Assembly (NCBI GenBank): GCA_964518725.1
Contig: CAZFKP010000004.1
Coordinates: 37,676-101,675, forward strand
Direction: 5' to 3'
DNA from: JANRKF01 sp964518725
GTDB taxonomy: Bacteria > Pseudomonadota > Alphaproteobacteria > Rickettsiales > SXRF01
Length of the DNA stretch: 64,000 nucleotides
Below the pieces are notes generated by a model. It was not told the origin of the DNA. It worked only from the letters and a program-made list of their open reading frames with translations, and made no database searches. Numbering within the stretch: the first letter of the stretch is position 1; every line of letters starts with the position of its first letter. Shown here one piece after another: positions 26,432 to 35,175 of this stretch. The translations under genes and the position numbers were made by a program.

Positions 26432-26462
26432 CAAAATGCGACAAATTAACGACTGTAAGCGC

Positions 26463-27503
26463 TTACCGCTCTAAAGAATTCGCCGCTTTCATCTCCCTGA
26501 CAAGAACAGCCGAAGAAAGTTCATGTAACACAGACTGTTCTATAGTCTGGCGAGCAAGCTCCATGCGATAGTCACACCCGGCCAACGGGCCCTCGCGGAA
26601 AAACCCTTCATCATTCAGCACCCCTTTCCGCTTGAGGTACCCCACCATCAAGGGTGATTTCATCAACGCCGGCACAATTGAACCGGGTTCCCCTACCAGC
26701 AAGCCCTGCATAATATCTCCTTTCCTAGCATGGCCAACCCTGAGCGACGGGTGCCTATGACTACCGTCACTTGGCAACACCTCCTGAGCCAGGGTATTGA
26801 TGCATTCAAACCAATTCTCGTCATTAAAATCACCCAAACCCAACGCCTGCATCACCACCAATACGATGTTCCGCTTGTTATATTCCTCAATACGCATTTT
26901 CCTTGGGTCTAGATCAACTCCCAACACCTCATTGGCGGCGATCAGAAACTCGCTGTCAGGAAGCCTGCCCCTCTCCAGCACCGCCTGCAAATAGTCACCA
27001 TCGTAACCTGGCTCATCTTCACCAGAAAGAGGCGTATAAAAACCGGCAATCTGCATCCTACGCATCGTCTTGTCACCGTCCGGCCCGGCCATTTTTCCAA
27101 TAATCTTGGATAATTTTGCTCCAAAACTCTTCGACCCGGTAAAAAACGTGTCGTGGGGAGCAAGATACCGCCTGTTATAGAGCGCTTTCACAGTCTCATC
27201 CGCCGCTTGGGATAACTGTGCTTTCAGAGCCTCGGGATTACATGGTTGTCCATGATGGAAAGAAATCTCCGCGCAGGCATTGGCGATGCTGATAATTTGT
27301 GAAGCCGAGGGAATCTCGGCATTGCGAACCCAGCGGTCAACCAATTTATTTTTATTGATTTTCTGCTTTCCATGACTCCTGTTTTCCTGCACGCGATCAT
27401 TGAGCGCCTGCAAAAATTGAAAGTTATCGGAGTAGCTCCGGGAGATCGCCTCCGCAAGCGCCGCGCCGTAGCCACCATCGTATATTTGTGCTACATCCGT
27501 CAT
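26463..27503 (-). CDS. XRE-like DNA-binding protein, unknown
   Basis: 346 residues from the ATG at 27503 (GTG at 27509 is the alternative). Two stretches look like XRE/Cro helix-turn-helix units: NKLVDRWVRNAEIPSASQII near residue 55 and GDYLQAVLERGRLPDSEFLI near residue 177, each followed by an ANA/ANE-VLGVD type helix. No enzymatic motif, signal or membrane segment. The gene has its own copy of the promoter/operator block found before the ODC gene. It may therefore regulate itself and polyamine synthesis; that is inference. I cannot name the family. Confidence 0.7.
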   Translation of the reverse strand: MTDVAQIYDGGYGAALAEAISRSYSDNFQFLQALNDRVQENRSHGKQKINKNKLVDRWVRNAEIPSASQIISIANACAEISFHHGQPCNPEALKAQLSQAADETVKALYNRRYLAPHDTFFTGSKSFGAKLSKIIGKMAGPDGDKTMRRMQIAGFYTPLSGEDEPGYDGDYLQAVLERGRLPDSEFLIAANEVLGVDLDPRKMRIEEYNKRNIVLVVMQALGLGDFNDENWFECINTLAQEVLPSDGSHRHPSLRVGHARKGDIMQGLLVGEPGSIVPALMKSPLMVGYLKRKGVLNDEGFFREGPLAGCDYRMELARQTIEQSVLHELSSAVLVREMKAANSLER

Positions 27504-27536
27504 AAACACAAGAGGCTGGGGGAGAAAGAAATATTT

Positions 27537-27636
27537 CTGTTCAAACTAGACATATGCTACCTATGCGTTATTAACGAACGAATCCAAATGATTTCAAGGG
27601 TTTTTTCAACTTTTTTCAAAAATGTCACGCTGTGGC
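27537..27636 (-). promoter_or_regulatory. second copy of the promoter/operator block
   Basis: On the minus strand TTGAAA (27592-27597) and TTAATA (27569-27574) are separated by exactly 17 bases. The -10 lies in the 11-base palindrome CGTTATTAACG (27566-27576). Placement of a palindrome over the -10 suggests repression. The ATG of the XRE-like gene follows about 60 bases downstream. Confidence 0.6.
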
Positions 27637-27646
27637 AGAAATAGGG

Positions 27647-28495
27647 CTAATCCCGCTCGAGTGGGCGCAGATTAAGTCCATTAATTTGCGCCAATTTCCT
27701 TATTTTCTCAATCGTCTCCTCATAAAGCTGGCTACTGGCCGGGGTGAACGCATCGAGTTCGCCGCCAAGCGACTCCAACACTTCCGTCCCATGTTGATCG
27801 AGGATGAACTCAATCATCTGATCGCGAGCCTCCTGCAACGCATCGGGGTCGACCACAGCGTCGTTCATGCTTTCGTGCAAGTCACCAAGGATATAAATCA
27901 GCCGCTCCAGCTCCAGGGCGCTTACCGGGCGCCCAGCAGCAACATCGCCAATGACTTTAACCGCCGTCGGCAGGCTGGCCTTGAGCTCCTTGAGAGTTGC
28001 GGGGGTTATTTCATCTTCCTCCTCGCGGGGAAGGGGTTGCACCCCGACTTTCTGGTCAAACGCATCCATCAGTTGCTGTGCCTCTATCCGCTGGATTTCC
28101 GGATTGGCCGCGGCGAGGAAATCCTCCACGCTAGGCAATTTGCGATGCCAAAAATGGCGTACATCTTCCAAACGAGCCCGGTCGGATTCTTCGCCCATGT
28201 CTTTGGCCATCTGCTCCGCCGCATCCAGCGCATTAGTAAAACTATCGCGGTTTTCCTGGCGGCAGAACCCGTCGGGCATGTAGGTCATGTAAAATTCAGC
28301 CGTCGCCACGAGCAGCGCATCGCGGAAGCTCGGCTCTATATGCACCTCGTCGGACAACATTGACGCAACCGACGGCAACCGCTGCGTGATGTCCTCGATT
28401 AACGCCTTCAGTGTCGCAAGAGCGGGGTCGTTCAGCACGATCGGCGCATCGAGCAGTTCTTTCGCCAGCGCCTCTTTTGTTTTTGGATTGTCCAT
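27647..28495 (-). CDS. acidic helical protein, unknown
   Basis: 282 residues from the ATG at 28495. Strongly acidic and probably all helical, without signal, membrane segment or cysteine-rich motif. Regions such as DNPKTKEALAKELLDAP, ATAEFYMTYMPDGFCRQ and IYILGDLHESMNDAVVDPD have no family I recognise. It is divergent from guaB and ends just before the regulatory block of the XRE-like gene, which lies downstream on the same strand. Likely cytosolic. Function unknown. Confidence 0.65.
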   Translation of the reverse strand: MDNPKTKEALAKELLDAPIVLNDPALATLKALIEDITQRLPSVASMLSDEVHIEPSFRDALLVATAEFYMTYMPDGFCRQENRDSFTNALDAAEQMAKDMGEESDRARLEDVRHFWHRKLPSVEDFLAAANPEIQRIEAQQLMDAFDQKVGVQPLPREEEDEITPATLKELKASLPTAVKVIGDVAAGRPVSALELERLIYILGDLHESMNDAVVDPDALQEARDQMIEFILDQHGTEVLESLGGELDAFTPASSQLYEETIEKIRKLAQINGLNLRPLERD

Positions 28496-28550
28496 AAATT
28501 TACCCAATAATTACAGAGGCTTCATCATAGCGCAGCTTGGTTAATATTCG

Positions 28551-28556
28551 TATAAT
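28551..28556 (+). promoter_or_regulatory. candidate -10 box of guaB
   Basis: A perfect TATAAT 78 bases before the guaB ATG. No good -35 is visible at the normal distance, so the call rests on the hexamer alone. Confidence 0.3.
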
Positions 28557-28633
28557 ACCCGCCGCCCCTAACTTTGGTGATGACAAGACCGTGAAAACGC
28601 GCTACAGCATCCCGGCAAAACAAGAGGTTATAC

Positions 28634-30088
28634 ATGCTCCACGAAGCCCTCACCTTCGACGATGTTTTGCTCAAGCCCAAAGCGTCCGACATCCTCCCCG
28701 CCCAGACCAACACCAAAACCAAGCTCACTGCGACGATTGAGCTGGGCATCCCGCTCATCTCCGCCGCGATGGATACGGTGACGGAAGCGCGCCTGGCGAT
28801 TGCCATGGCGCAAGCCGGCGGCATGGGCTGCATCCACAAGAACCTCACCATCACCGAGCAGGCCGCCGAAGTGGCCACGGTGAAAAAGTTTGAATCCGGC
28901 ATGGTGGTGAATCCGCTCACCATCACCCCCGACGCCACGCTGGCGGAGGCCTTCGCCTTGATGGGTAAACATAAAATCTCCGGCGTGCCGGTCACCGAAA
29001 AGAACGGCAAGCTGGTCGGCATCCTCACCAACCGCGACGTGCGTTTTGCCTCCGATCCCAGGCAGAAGGTCGCGGAGCTGATGACCAAGGGCAAGCTGAT
29101 TACCACCGGGGCCAATACCAGCCGCGAGGAAGCCAAAAAGCTGCTGCATAAGCACCGCATCGAGAAATTGCTGGTGGTGGACAAGCATTACCACTGCGTC
29201 GGGCTGATTACGGTGAAGGATATTGAAAAGGCTGAGGCCCACCCGAACGCCACCAAGGACGCCGCTGGCCGCCTGCGGGTCGCCGCTGCGGTCGGCACCG
29301 GGGCGGATGGGGTGAAACGCGCCGAAGCCCTCATCAAGGCCGGGGTGGATGTGCTGGTGGTGGATACCGCCCACGGCCACAGCAAAGGCGTGATCGAAGC
29401 GGTGAAAGCCATTAAAACCAAGCACAAGAACATTCCGGTGATCGCGGGCAACATCGCCACCGCTGAGGCCGCCGAAGCGCTGATTAAAGCCGGGGCGGAC
29501 GCGGTGAAGGTGGGCATCGGCCCCGGTTCCATCTGCACCACGCGGATTGTGGCGGGGGTGGGCGTGCCACAGCTCACGGCGATTATGGATGTCGCCACCG
29601 TCACCAGGAAAAAGAACGTGCCGATCATTGCCGATGGCGGCATTAAATTCTCCGGGGATATGGTAAAGGCCATCGCCGCCGGGGCGGATTGCGTGATGCT
29701 GGGAAGCCTCTTTGCCGGCACGGAAGAAAGTCCGGGCGAAGTAGTGCTCTACCAAGGCCGCAGCTACAAAACCTACCGCGGCATGGGTAGCGTGGGCGCG
29801 ATGGCGCGTGGCAGCGCCGATCGTTATTTCCAGCAGGAAATCGCCGATAAGCTGAAATTGGTGCCCGAAGGCGTGGAGGGCCGTGTGCCGTTTAAGGGCA
29901 GCGTGTTCACGGTCATCCACCAGCTGATCGGCGGCCTCAAGGCCGCGATGGGCTATACCGGCAGCGCCACCATCGAGGCCTTGCAGCAAAACGCCGAGTT
30001 CGTGCGGATTACCGGCGCGGGTCTGCGCGAATCCCACGCCCACGATATCACGATTACGCAAGAGGCGCCGAATTATCGTTCGGAATGA
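28634..30088 (+). CDS. guaB: IMP dehydrogenase
   Basis: 484 residues. Oxidises IMP to XMP with NAD, the committed step of GMP synthesis. N-terminal LTFDDVLLKP and LISAAMDTVTE, tandem CBS domains (about residues 95-205), and the catalytic loop GPGSICTTRIVAGVGVPQ with the active Cys. Then DGGIKFSGDMVKAIAAGAD and the flap with YRGMGSVGAM. Length and order match the family. The opposite strand carries a long open frame that is only its shadow. Confidence 0.97.
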   Translation: MLHEALTFDDVLLKPKASDILPAQTNTKTKLTATIELGIPLISAAMDTVTEARLAIAMAQAGGMGCIHKNLTITEQAAEVATVKKFESGMVVNPLTITPDATLAEAFALMGKHKISGVPVTEKNGKLVGILTNRDVRFASDPRQKVAELMTKGKLITTGANTSREEAKKLLHKHRIEKLLVVDKHYHCVGLITVKDIEKAEAHPNATKDAAGRLRVAAAVGTGADGVKRAEALIKAGVDVLVVDTAHGHSKGVIEAVKAIKTKHKNIPVIAGNIATAEAAEALIKAGADAVKVGIGPGSICTTRIVAGVGVPQLTAIMDVATVTRKKNVPIIADGGIKFSGDMVKAIAAGADCVMLGSLFAGTEESPGEVVLYQGRSYKTYRGMGSVGAMARGSADRYFQQEIADKLKLVPEGVEGRVPFKGSVFTVIHQLIGGLKAAMGYTGSATIEALQQNAEFVRITGAGLRESHAHDITITQEAPNYRSE

Positions 30089-30484
30089 GCAAAAACCGTC
30101 ACCCGCGAGGAGCATTAGTTCCGTGGCGATATGTCTTCCTAAACCCTGTAATATGAAGGCAGTAGCCTGAATCAGCCCTGAGCGCGCTTCATGCGGTTTT
30201 CAGCAGGAAAGCGCGGGAGCAAAAAAATTGCATTTCCTCCCTTCCGTGACGTCACGGGTGCGTGGGACAATCTCTCTGAGGGCGGCAGTGATGCTGAATG
30301 CAACGGCATCATTCCCCGCCCTAACGAAAGGGAGAATCGCGTATGAAAGAACCACGAATCACGCAGAAGTAGCACCGGCTTTGGGACGGAAGCTCAGCTT
30401 CAGGACGGGCACCGGTACGGAAAACCGGAACAGATCCACAATTAGTAAGTGCATGACCTACGGCTTTACGCTAATCACTGCCGC
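30089..30484. other. 396-base intergenic stretch with strong RNA-like folding, no gene recognised
   Basis: Lies between guaB and rsmB. Inside 30237-30334 the outer arms CTCCCTT (30237-30243) and AAGGGAG (30328-30334) enclose two hairpins. One is the perfect palindrome CCGTGACGTCACGG (30244-30257). The other combines GGGCGG/CCGCCC (30280-30285, 30316-30321) and TGATGC/GCATCA (30289-30294, 30306-30311). A further stem, GCGCGCTT with AAAGCGCG, lies at about 30182-30216. I compared it with RNase P RNA, tmRNA, SRP RNA and tRNA signatures from memory and saw none. An 86-codon frame inside has no protein-like features. It could be a small RNA, a long leader of rsmB, or a decayed element. Confidence 0.5.
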
Positions 30485-31804
30485 ATGAATCCCTCCGCAC
30501 GCATCCAAAGCACCATCGAACTGCTCGACGAGATCCTGCAAAGCTGGAACGAACAAAAACGTTTCCCGGCCGATAAGCAGATCGACCGGTACTTCAAAGC
30601 CCGCCGCTTCATTGGCAGCAAAGACCGTGCAGCGGTTGGCGAGCTGGTCTATTGGTGCCTCCGGAATTTATCCATGCTGCGGTTTTCCTGTCCCCACGCC
30701 GAGCACATGAACGAAGGACGGATGCTGGTGCTGGCGGCGCTGCAAATGCGCGGAGAGCAGAATGTCGCAAGCCTCACCCAACTTTGCGACGGTACGCAAT
30801 ACGCTCCGCACACCATCACCCCGCAGGAACGCGCTATCCTCCTCCGCACACCATCTGATGAACCGCCACGCCACGTGCGGCTCAATTATCCGGAATGGCT
30901 GGAGCCGGAACTGCAGAAGAGCCTGAAAGGCGATTTTGAGCTGGCGATGCAGGCGCTGAATGAGCAAGCCCCGACAGATTTGCGGGTCAATACCTTGAAA
31001 ACCTCGCGGGATGACTTGCTCCAATCCCTCAACGCCGAAGGGTTTGATTGCACAGCGACACCAACCTCGCCTGTCGGCATCCGCCTCAAAAAACGCGCAC
31101 CGATTTTTACTTCGGCAAGTTTTAAATCGGGGCATTTCGAAGTGCAGGACGAAGGCTCGCAAATGGTGGCGCTGCTCACCGATGCCAAACCCGGTATGAA
31201 AGTCATCGACTTTTGTGCAGGCGCCGGCGGCAAAACTTTGGCGATCGCCGCGCAAATGAATAATAAAGGGCGCGTGCTGGCGTGGGATATTTCGGAAAAA
31301 CGCCTGGCGCAGATCAAAGAACGCCTGAAACGCGCCGGGGTCGATAATGTGCAAACCCATGTGCTGGAGTCGGAAAACGATGGCTTCGTCAAACGCCATA
31401 AAGCTACCGCCGACCGCGTACTGGTGGATGCCCCCTGCAGCGGCACGGGCACCTGGCGCCGCAACCCCGACCTCAAATGGCGCTTTACGCAAACAGACCT
31501 CGACGAGGTAATGGCGCTGCAAGCTTCCATTTTGCAGAGCGCATCACGGCTGGTAACGATCGGCGGAAGGCTGATTTACGCCACCTGCTCCGTCCTTGCG
31601 TGCGAGAACGACGCACATATCGAAAACTTCTTAAAAAACAATAAAAACTTTAGGGTTGTCTGTGCGAAAAAAATATGGAATAACGTTCTCACCGAAAGCG
31701 GAATGATTGAGGATGCGAACGAACCTGTTTCCTACCTTTCGGTGACCCCGCACCAAGACGGGGTAGATGGTTTCTTCGCTGCCGTGCTTGAACGCAGCTA
31801 TTAG
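30485..31804 (+). CDS. rsmB: RsmB/NOP2-family RNA cytosine-C5 methyltransferase
   Basis: 439 residues from the ATG at 30485. An N-terminal NusB-like helical domain (about 1-140) precedes the methyltransferase domain: VIDFCAGAGGKTLAIA (SAM site), AWDISEKRL, VDAPCSGTGTWRRNPDLKW (release cysteine) and YATCSVLACEND (catalytic cysteine). RsmB methylates C967 of 16S rRNA in E. coli; orthology here is likely but not proven. It lies after the structured intergenic region. Confidence 0.88.
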   Translation: MNPSARIQSTIELLDEILQSWNEQKRFPADKQIDRYFKARRFIGSKDRAAVGELVYWCLRNLSMLRFSCPHAEHMNEGRMLVLAALQMRGEQNVASLTQLCDGTQYAPHTITPQERAILLRTPSDEPPRHVRLNYPEWLEPELQKSLKGDFELAMQALNEQAPTDLRVNTLKTSRDDLLQSLNAEGFDCTATPTSPVGIRLKKRAPIFTSASFKSGHFEVQDEGSQMVALLTDAKPGMKVIDFCAGAGGKTLAIAAQMNNKGRVLAWDISEKRLAQIKERLKRAGVDNVQTHVLESENDGFVKRHKATADRVLVDAPCSGTGTWRRNPDLKWRFTQTDLDEVMALQASILQSASRLVTIGGRLIYATCSVLACENDAHIENFLKNNKNFRVVCAKKIWNNVLTESGMIEDANEPVSYLSVTPHQDGVDGFFAAVLERSY

Positions 31805-31849
31805 CCGTCAGAAACCATACGAACGAGAACAAATCGGGAGTAGTTGTAC

Positions 31850-32935
31850 ATGCAGATCAGAGAATACGCCGCTGCAGCAGCAGAATGTTTTGGTGAGGTA
31901 TACCAACGGCTTTTCCATAAGCGCAACATCATTATCGTGTCCGAGCGCAAGGTGAAGCACATGCCCGTCAGCGGCGGGATCCAGCTGGTCATTGTTCTGG
32001 CCACCGCCATCGGCGTGTGCTGGGCGTCTTACTCCACCGGCAGCTACTACGCGGCGCGCAGCGCCCTCAAAGAACAATCGCTCACCCTGAAATCGGTCAT
32101 CGGCAATAAAGTCGACTCCAGTTTCTCCGTGCTTGGCAGCGACGAAGTGTTAACCCCGCTGGCCAGCTCCAAAGCCGCGCTTTCCTCGGTTGACAGCACG
32201 GAGCTGTTTGCCCGCATCGCCGAACTGGAAACCAAACTGAAGGAATCGGAAGAAAGCAAAAAAAGCTTTATCGAAAAAGTACACGAGAAAACCGCACGTA
32301 ATATCGACTCATTTGAAAATCTGATCGAACAAACCGGGCTGGATGTGGATACGCTGAAGAAGCAAGTCCCTGCGGACAACACGGCCTCAAAAATGTCAAC
32401 GGATCTGCTTGATCGCCAGGGCGGCCCTTACATTCCTGACACCATTGCCGATATCAGCACCCGCGAAGGCGAAGTGATTTCCCGGCTCGACGAACTGTCT
32501 GCTTTGCGCCAGATCGTCGAAAACCTCCCGGTACGCAAACCCATTCTGGGTTATCAGGAAATGAGTCAATTCGGGCGCCGGATTGACCCGTTCAACGGCC
32601 ACCTTGCGTTCCACTCCGGCGTTGACCTTGCTGGCCCTGCGAATTCCAAGATTTACGCCACGGCCGACGGCGTCGTAAAATTCACCGGACGCCAGGGTGC
32701 CTACGGTAACATGATTGACGTTGACCACGGTTTTGACATCACCACCCGCTATGCACATCTGAGCCAAATACTGGTAGACGAAGGCGAGCCCGTAAAAAAA
32801 GGGCAGGTCATCGGCATTCAAGGCAGCACCGGACGTTCGACTGGTTCGCACCTGCATTATGAAGTTCGCTACAACAACCAGCCGATGGATCCACGTAACT
32901 TCTTAACCGCAGGGCGCTATGTTCCGAAAAGCTAA
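31850..32935 (+). CDS. membrane-anchored M23 (LytM) peptidoglycan endopeptidase
   Basis: 361 residues from the ATG at 31850, with CGGGAG nine bases upstream. A short cytoplasmic part, one membrane helix (about residues 41-62), a coiled-coil-like segment (about 115-180), and a C-terminal M23 domain with intact zinc ligands: HSGVDLAGP and HLHYEV, plus HAH-like YAHLSQ. It should cut peptide cross-links in peptidoglycan. Its end overlaps the bactofilin start by 17 bases. This pairing is known from other bacteria, where bactofilin localises the hydrolase and shapes curvature or stalks. Confidence 0.9.
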   Translation: MQIREYAAAAAECFGEVYQRLFHKRNIIIVSERKVKHMPVSGGIQLVIVLATAIGVCWASYSTGSYYAARSALKEQSLTLKSVIGNKVDSSFSVLGSDEVLTPLASSKAALSSVDSTELFARIAELETKLKESEESKKSFIEKVHEKTARNIDSFENLIEQTGLDVDTLKKQVPADNTASKMSTDLLDRQGGPYIPDTIADISTREGEVISRLDELSALRQIVENLPVRKPILGYQEMSQFGRRIDPFNGHLAFHSGVDLAGPANSKIYATADGVVKFTGRQGAYGNMIDVDHGFDITTRYAHLSQILVDEGEPVKKGQVIGIQGSTGRSTGSHLHYEVRYNNQPMDPRNFLTAGRYVPKS

Positions 32936-33446
32936 TAAGACCCCACCTTCCAGCGCTAACAAAAACGCTGCTAAGCCAGGAAAATCCCGCGAATTGATCC
33001 CGACGATCGTAACCCCCGACGTGCACCTACTCGGCAATTTTGTGAGCGAAGGTTCGGTCGATTTTTCCGGCACCATTGATGGCAATATACGCTGTGAATG
33101 CCTCACCCTGCGCGAGCAAGGGACGGTCAAGGGCGAGGTCGTCGCCACCACCGTGCATATCCAGGGCACCGTCAAAGGTCTGATCCGTGCCAAGAACGTT
33201 CACCTGCTTGCCAGCTGCAAAGTCGAGGGGATCATCATCCACGAACAGCTTTCGATTGAAGACGGTGCATTTGTCGACGGAAAGTTCAAACGCAGCGACC
33301 GCGTATCGGAACCGGCAATGCTCGAGGATTCTTCCAGCGACGACGCTGAGAGCGACTCTTCTTCTGGCTCCGCAAGTTTCGGACGCATCTCCGGCACCTC
33401 CGGCGGCAGCACGAAGGTGCTGGAAAATATCCGCCTGATACGTTAG
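32919..33446 (+). CDS. bacA: bactofilin
   Basis: 175 residues. The central bactofilin domain (about residues 28-125) is a right-handed beta-helix with repeats such as LLGNFVSEGSVDFSGTIDGN, REQGTVKGEVVA and IQGTVKGLI. It is flanked by a Lys/Pro-rich N-terminus and a Ser/Asp-rich C-terminus, as usual. Bactofilins polymerise without nucleotide on the membrane. Overlap with the M23 gene indicates coordinated expression. Confidence 0.93.
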   Translation: MFRKANKTPPSSANKNAAKPGKSRELIPTIVTPDVHLLGNFVSEGSVDFSGTIDGNIRCECLTLREQGTVKGEVVATTVHIQGTVKGLIRAKNVHLLASCKVEGIIIHEQLSIEDGAFVDGKFKRSDRVSEPAMLEDSSSDDAESDSSSGSASFGRISGTSGGSTKVLENIRLIR

Positions 33447-33447
33447 A

Positions 33448-33897
33448 ATGATGGGCATGAATGCCCGTCACACCAGCACGTTTCTGATTGTTTCATCCTT
33501 GCTGCTCCCGTCAATCGGGTATGCGGAGTACCTGCCATACCAGCGGGTGCAACGGCTGGATCAGCGCAAAGGCTATAACCACTATCAGGTGCCGCAAGAA
33601 ACCATTCAGGATGTGCTGGCAAGAAAAGCAGCACAGGAGCGCGCCTACGAGCAGGCAGAAGATGAATTGCTCAAAGAACACACACCGCCGCCACCGCCAG
33701 CACTGACAGAAGCAGACGTCGAGGCGATCATCGACCGCACCGCGGCACGCCGTGCTGGCGAAGCAGCGGCCAAGAAGAAAGCCGAAGATGAGGCTGCCAA
33801 AGAAGAAGCTGGAAATCCCTTCGGGAAAATTGGCGGCCTTGGTCCAGTCGGCGGCATCGGCAATGTCAGTGGCACCGGAAAATCCGGCAGCTTTTAA
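33448..33897 (+). CDS. small periplasmic protein, unknown
   Basis: 149 residues or slightly fewer (ATGs at 33448, 33451 and 33457). A Sec signal ending PSIGYA is followed by a charged helical middle, a proline run (HTPPPPPALTEADV), an Ala/Lys/Glu coiled-coil segment, and a Gly-rich tail (GGLGPVGGIGNVSG). It begins two bases after the bactofilin stop, so it probably belongs to the same envelope unit. No family recognised. Confidence 0.7.
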   Translation: MMGMNARHTSTFLIVSSLLLPSIGYAEYLPYQRVQRLDQRKGYNHYQVPQETIQDVLARKAAQERAYEQAEDELLKEHTPPPPPALTEADVEAIIDRTAARRAGEAAAKKKAEDEAAKEEAGNPFGKIGGLGPVGGIGNVSGTGKSGSF

Positions 33898-33903
33898 TCC
33901 CGC

Positions 33904-35115
33904 TTATTTCACCAGCCGCAAGCTACCGAATACGCCATCTTTCTCATCATCCGGACCAGCGGTGTAATAGAGTGCATCGCGATCGCCGAGGCTCGCGCCG
34001 TTGCCAAATACCAACCCCCAGATTTTATCAATGACCACCGGCTTGCCTTCCGCATCTCGCAGGTAATCGACAAACTGGCGGGTCGCGGTATCATACCCGG
34101 CGACCGTACCGTCACCAAAGTTGGCCACGAGCAATGCGCCGGAGAGTGCACCGAAATTTTCCGGCGCAACAGCAAGTCCCCACGGCGCTGAAAGCTTGCC
34201 GCCATCATTCCACACCGCGATCAGTTTGCCATCCTCATCAAACTCGGCGAGCTTACCATAGCCGGGCTTGGACGTATCCTCTTCACCGATGAATAGCTCA
34301 CCCTCCTTGCAGCTCTTCTTCACAATTTCTGCTGCTGGGCATGCTTGCGTTTTGGCATAGGTGACAAAGACATGGTCCGCAAAACTCTGCACATTAAACG
34401 GCGCATATTCGCCGGCATCCACCTGGCCGTTTTTATTGTCGTCGAACGGCTGGTCGAATGCCACGCTCACCGGTTTATACGCACCATCGAATACCTTGAT
34501 GCCCGGACGCGCACCAAAATCGGCGGCATAAAGACGGTCATAGCCGCTGCTGGCCGCAAGCCCAAAAAACTGCGCGCCTTCTTTCGATTGGTCGATGACA
34601 ACTACTGCATCGTTTGCGCGGTCGAATGTTCCGTCCTCTTTTTTGCGTTCCGTCCACGCGGAGATGATACCGCCATCACTGGCAAACAGGAATTTTGCCG
34701 GCGCCGTTATCGGATCAACGCCGGGAAACTGCTGGGTGATGATAAAATCTTTTTTGCTGTCGAGAAACACAACGCCGGTTGCGAAATGATCATCGCCTCC
34801 CACCGGCAACTGCACATACGCAAGCGCATCGGTATGCAGCGCACGCAATTTTTCATCCGCAGACGCCTGCACATCGCCAACATATTCAAAGCTGATATCC
34901 TTGCCGGCAACCCAGAAATGGCCGCCCGCACCGGCAGGGCGAATGGCAATACCCCAGGCGTTGATGAGTTTTTTATCCACCGCGATGGCAGGTTTGTATT
35001 TCTTATGATTAGCGACCAGCACCGAATTGGCATAGCGGTTGACACCCTCCGCCTCCGCAGCACGGGTGGAAAGGCTGGCGGTCAGCATCAGAATGGTAAT
35101 CAACAGAAACGGCAT
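33904..35115 (-). CDS. TIGR03118-like secreted beta-propeller protein
   Basis: 403 residues from the ATG at 35115, fixed by a perfect AAGGAGG six bases upstream. A Sec signal (MPFLLITILMLTASLSTRA) is followed by propeller-like repeats: INAWGIAIRPAGAGGHFWVA, LYAADFGARPGIKVFD, and LSAPWGLAVAPENFG. A probable calcium loop reads DDNKNGQVDAGEY. This pattern matches the uncharacterised TIGR03118 family. A Fur-box-like sequence lies about 35-55 bases upstream, so iron limitation may induce it. Its molecular role is unknown. Confidence 0.75.
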   Translation of the reverse strand: MPFLLITILMLTASLSTRAAEAEGVNRYANSVLVANHKKYKPAIAVDKKLINAWGIAIRPAGAGGHFWVAGKDISFEYVGDVQASADEKLRALHTDALAYVQLPVGGDDHFATGVVFLDSKKDFIITQQFPGVDPITAPAKFLFASDGGIISAWTERKKEDGTFDRANDAVVVIDQSKEGAQFFGLAASSGYDRLYAADFGARPGIKVFDGAYKPVSVAFDQPFDDNKNGQVDAGEYAPFNVQSFADHVFVTYAKTQACPAAEIVKKSCKEGELFIGEEDTSKPGYGKLAEFDEDGKLIAVWNDGGKLSAPWGLAVAPENFGALSGALLVANFGDGTVAGYDTATRQFVDYLRDAEGKPVVIDKIWGLVFGNGASLGDRDALYYTAGPDDEKDGVFGSLRLVK

Positions 35116-35148
35116 AGAACCTCCTTGAGAATGTAGGGGTTCATATTT

Positions 35149-35167
35149 AATGATAATGATTCGCAAT
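35149..35167 (-). promoter_or_regulatory. Fur-box-like operator
   Basis: AATGATAATGATTCGCAAT resembles the consensus GATAATGATAATCATTATC, with a perfect GATAATGAT core. It lies between the upstream methyltransferase stop and the TIGR03118-like start. The fur gene is also in this window. Confidence 0.6.
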
Positions 35168-35175
35168 TGCAAGAG

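Noticed and set aside
26298..27636. Insertion-sequence ends around the XRE-like gene
   Set aside because: The repeats are direct and match promoter positions of both genes; no transposase is present between them.
28628..30115. 495-codon minus-strand open frame
   Set aside because: Antisense shadow of guaB; composition typical of reverse-strand frames in GC-rich genes.
30089..30484. RNase P RNA, tmRNA or SRP RNA gene
   Set aside because: None of the conserved core sequences that I know for these RNAs is visible on either strand.
30228..30488. 86-codon open frame between guaB and rsmB
   Set aside because: No ribosome site, biased composition, and it overlaps strong palindromes and the rsmB start.
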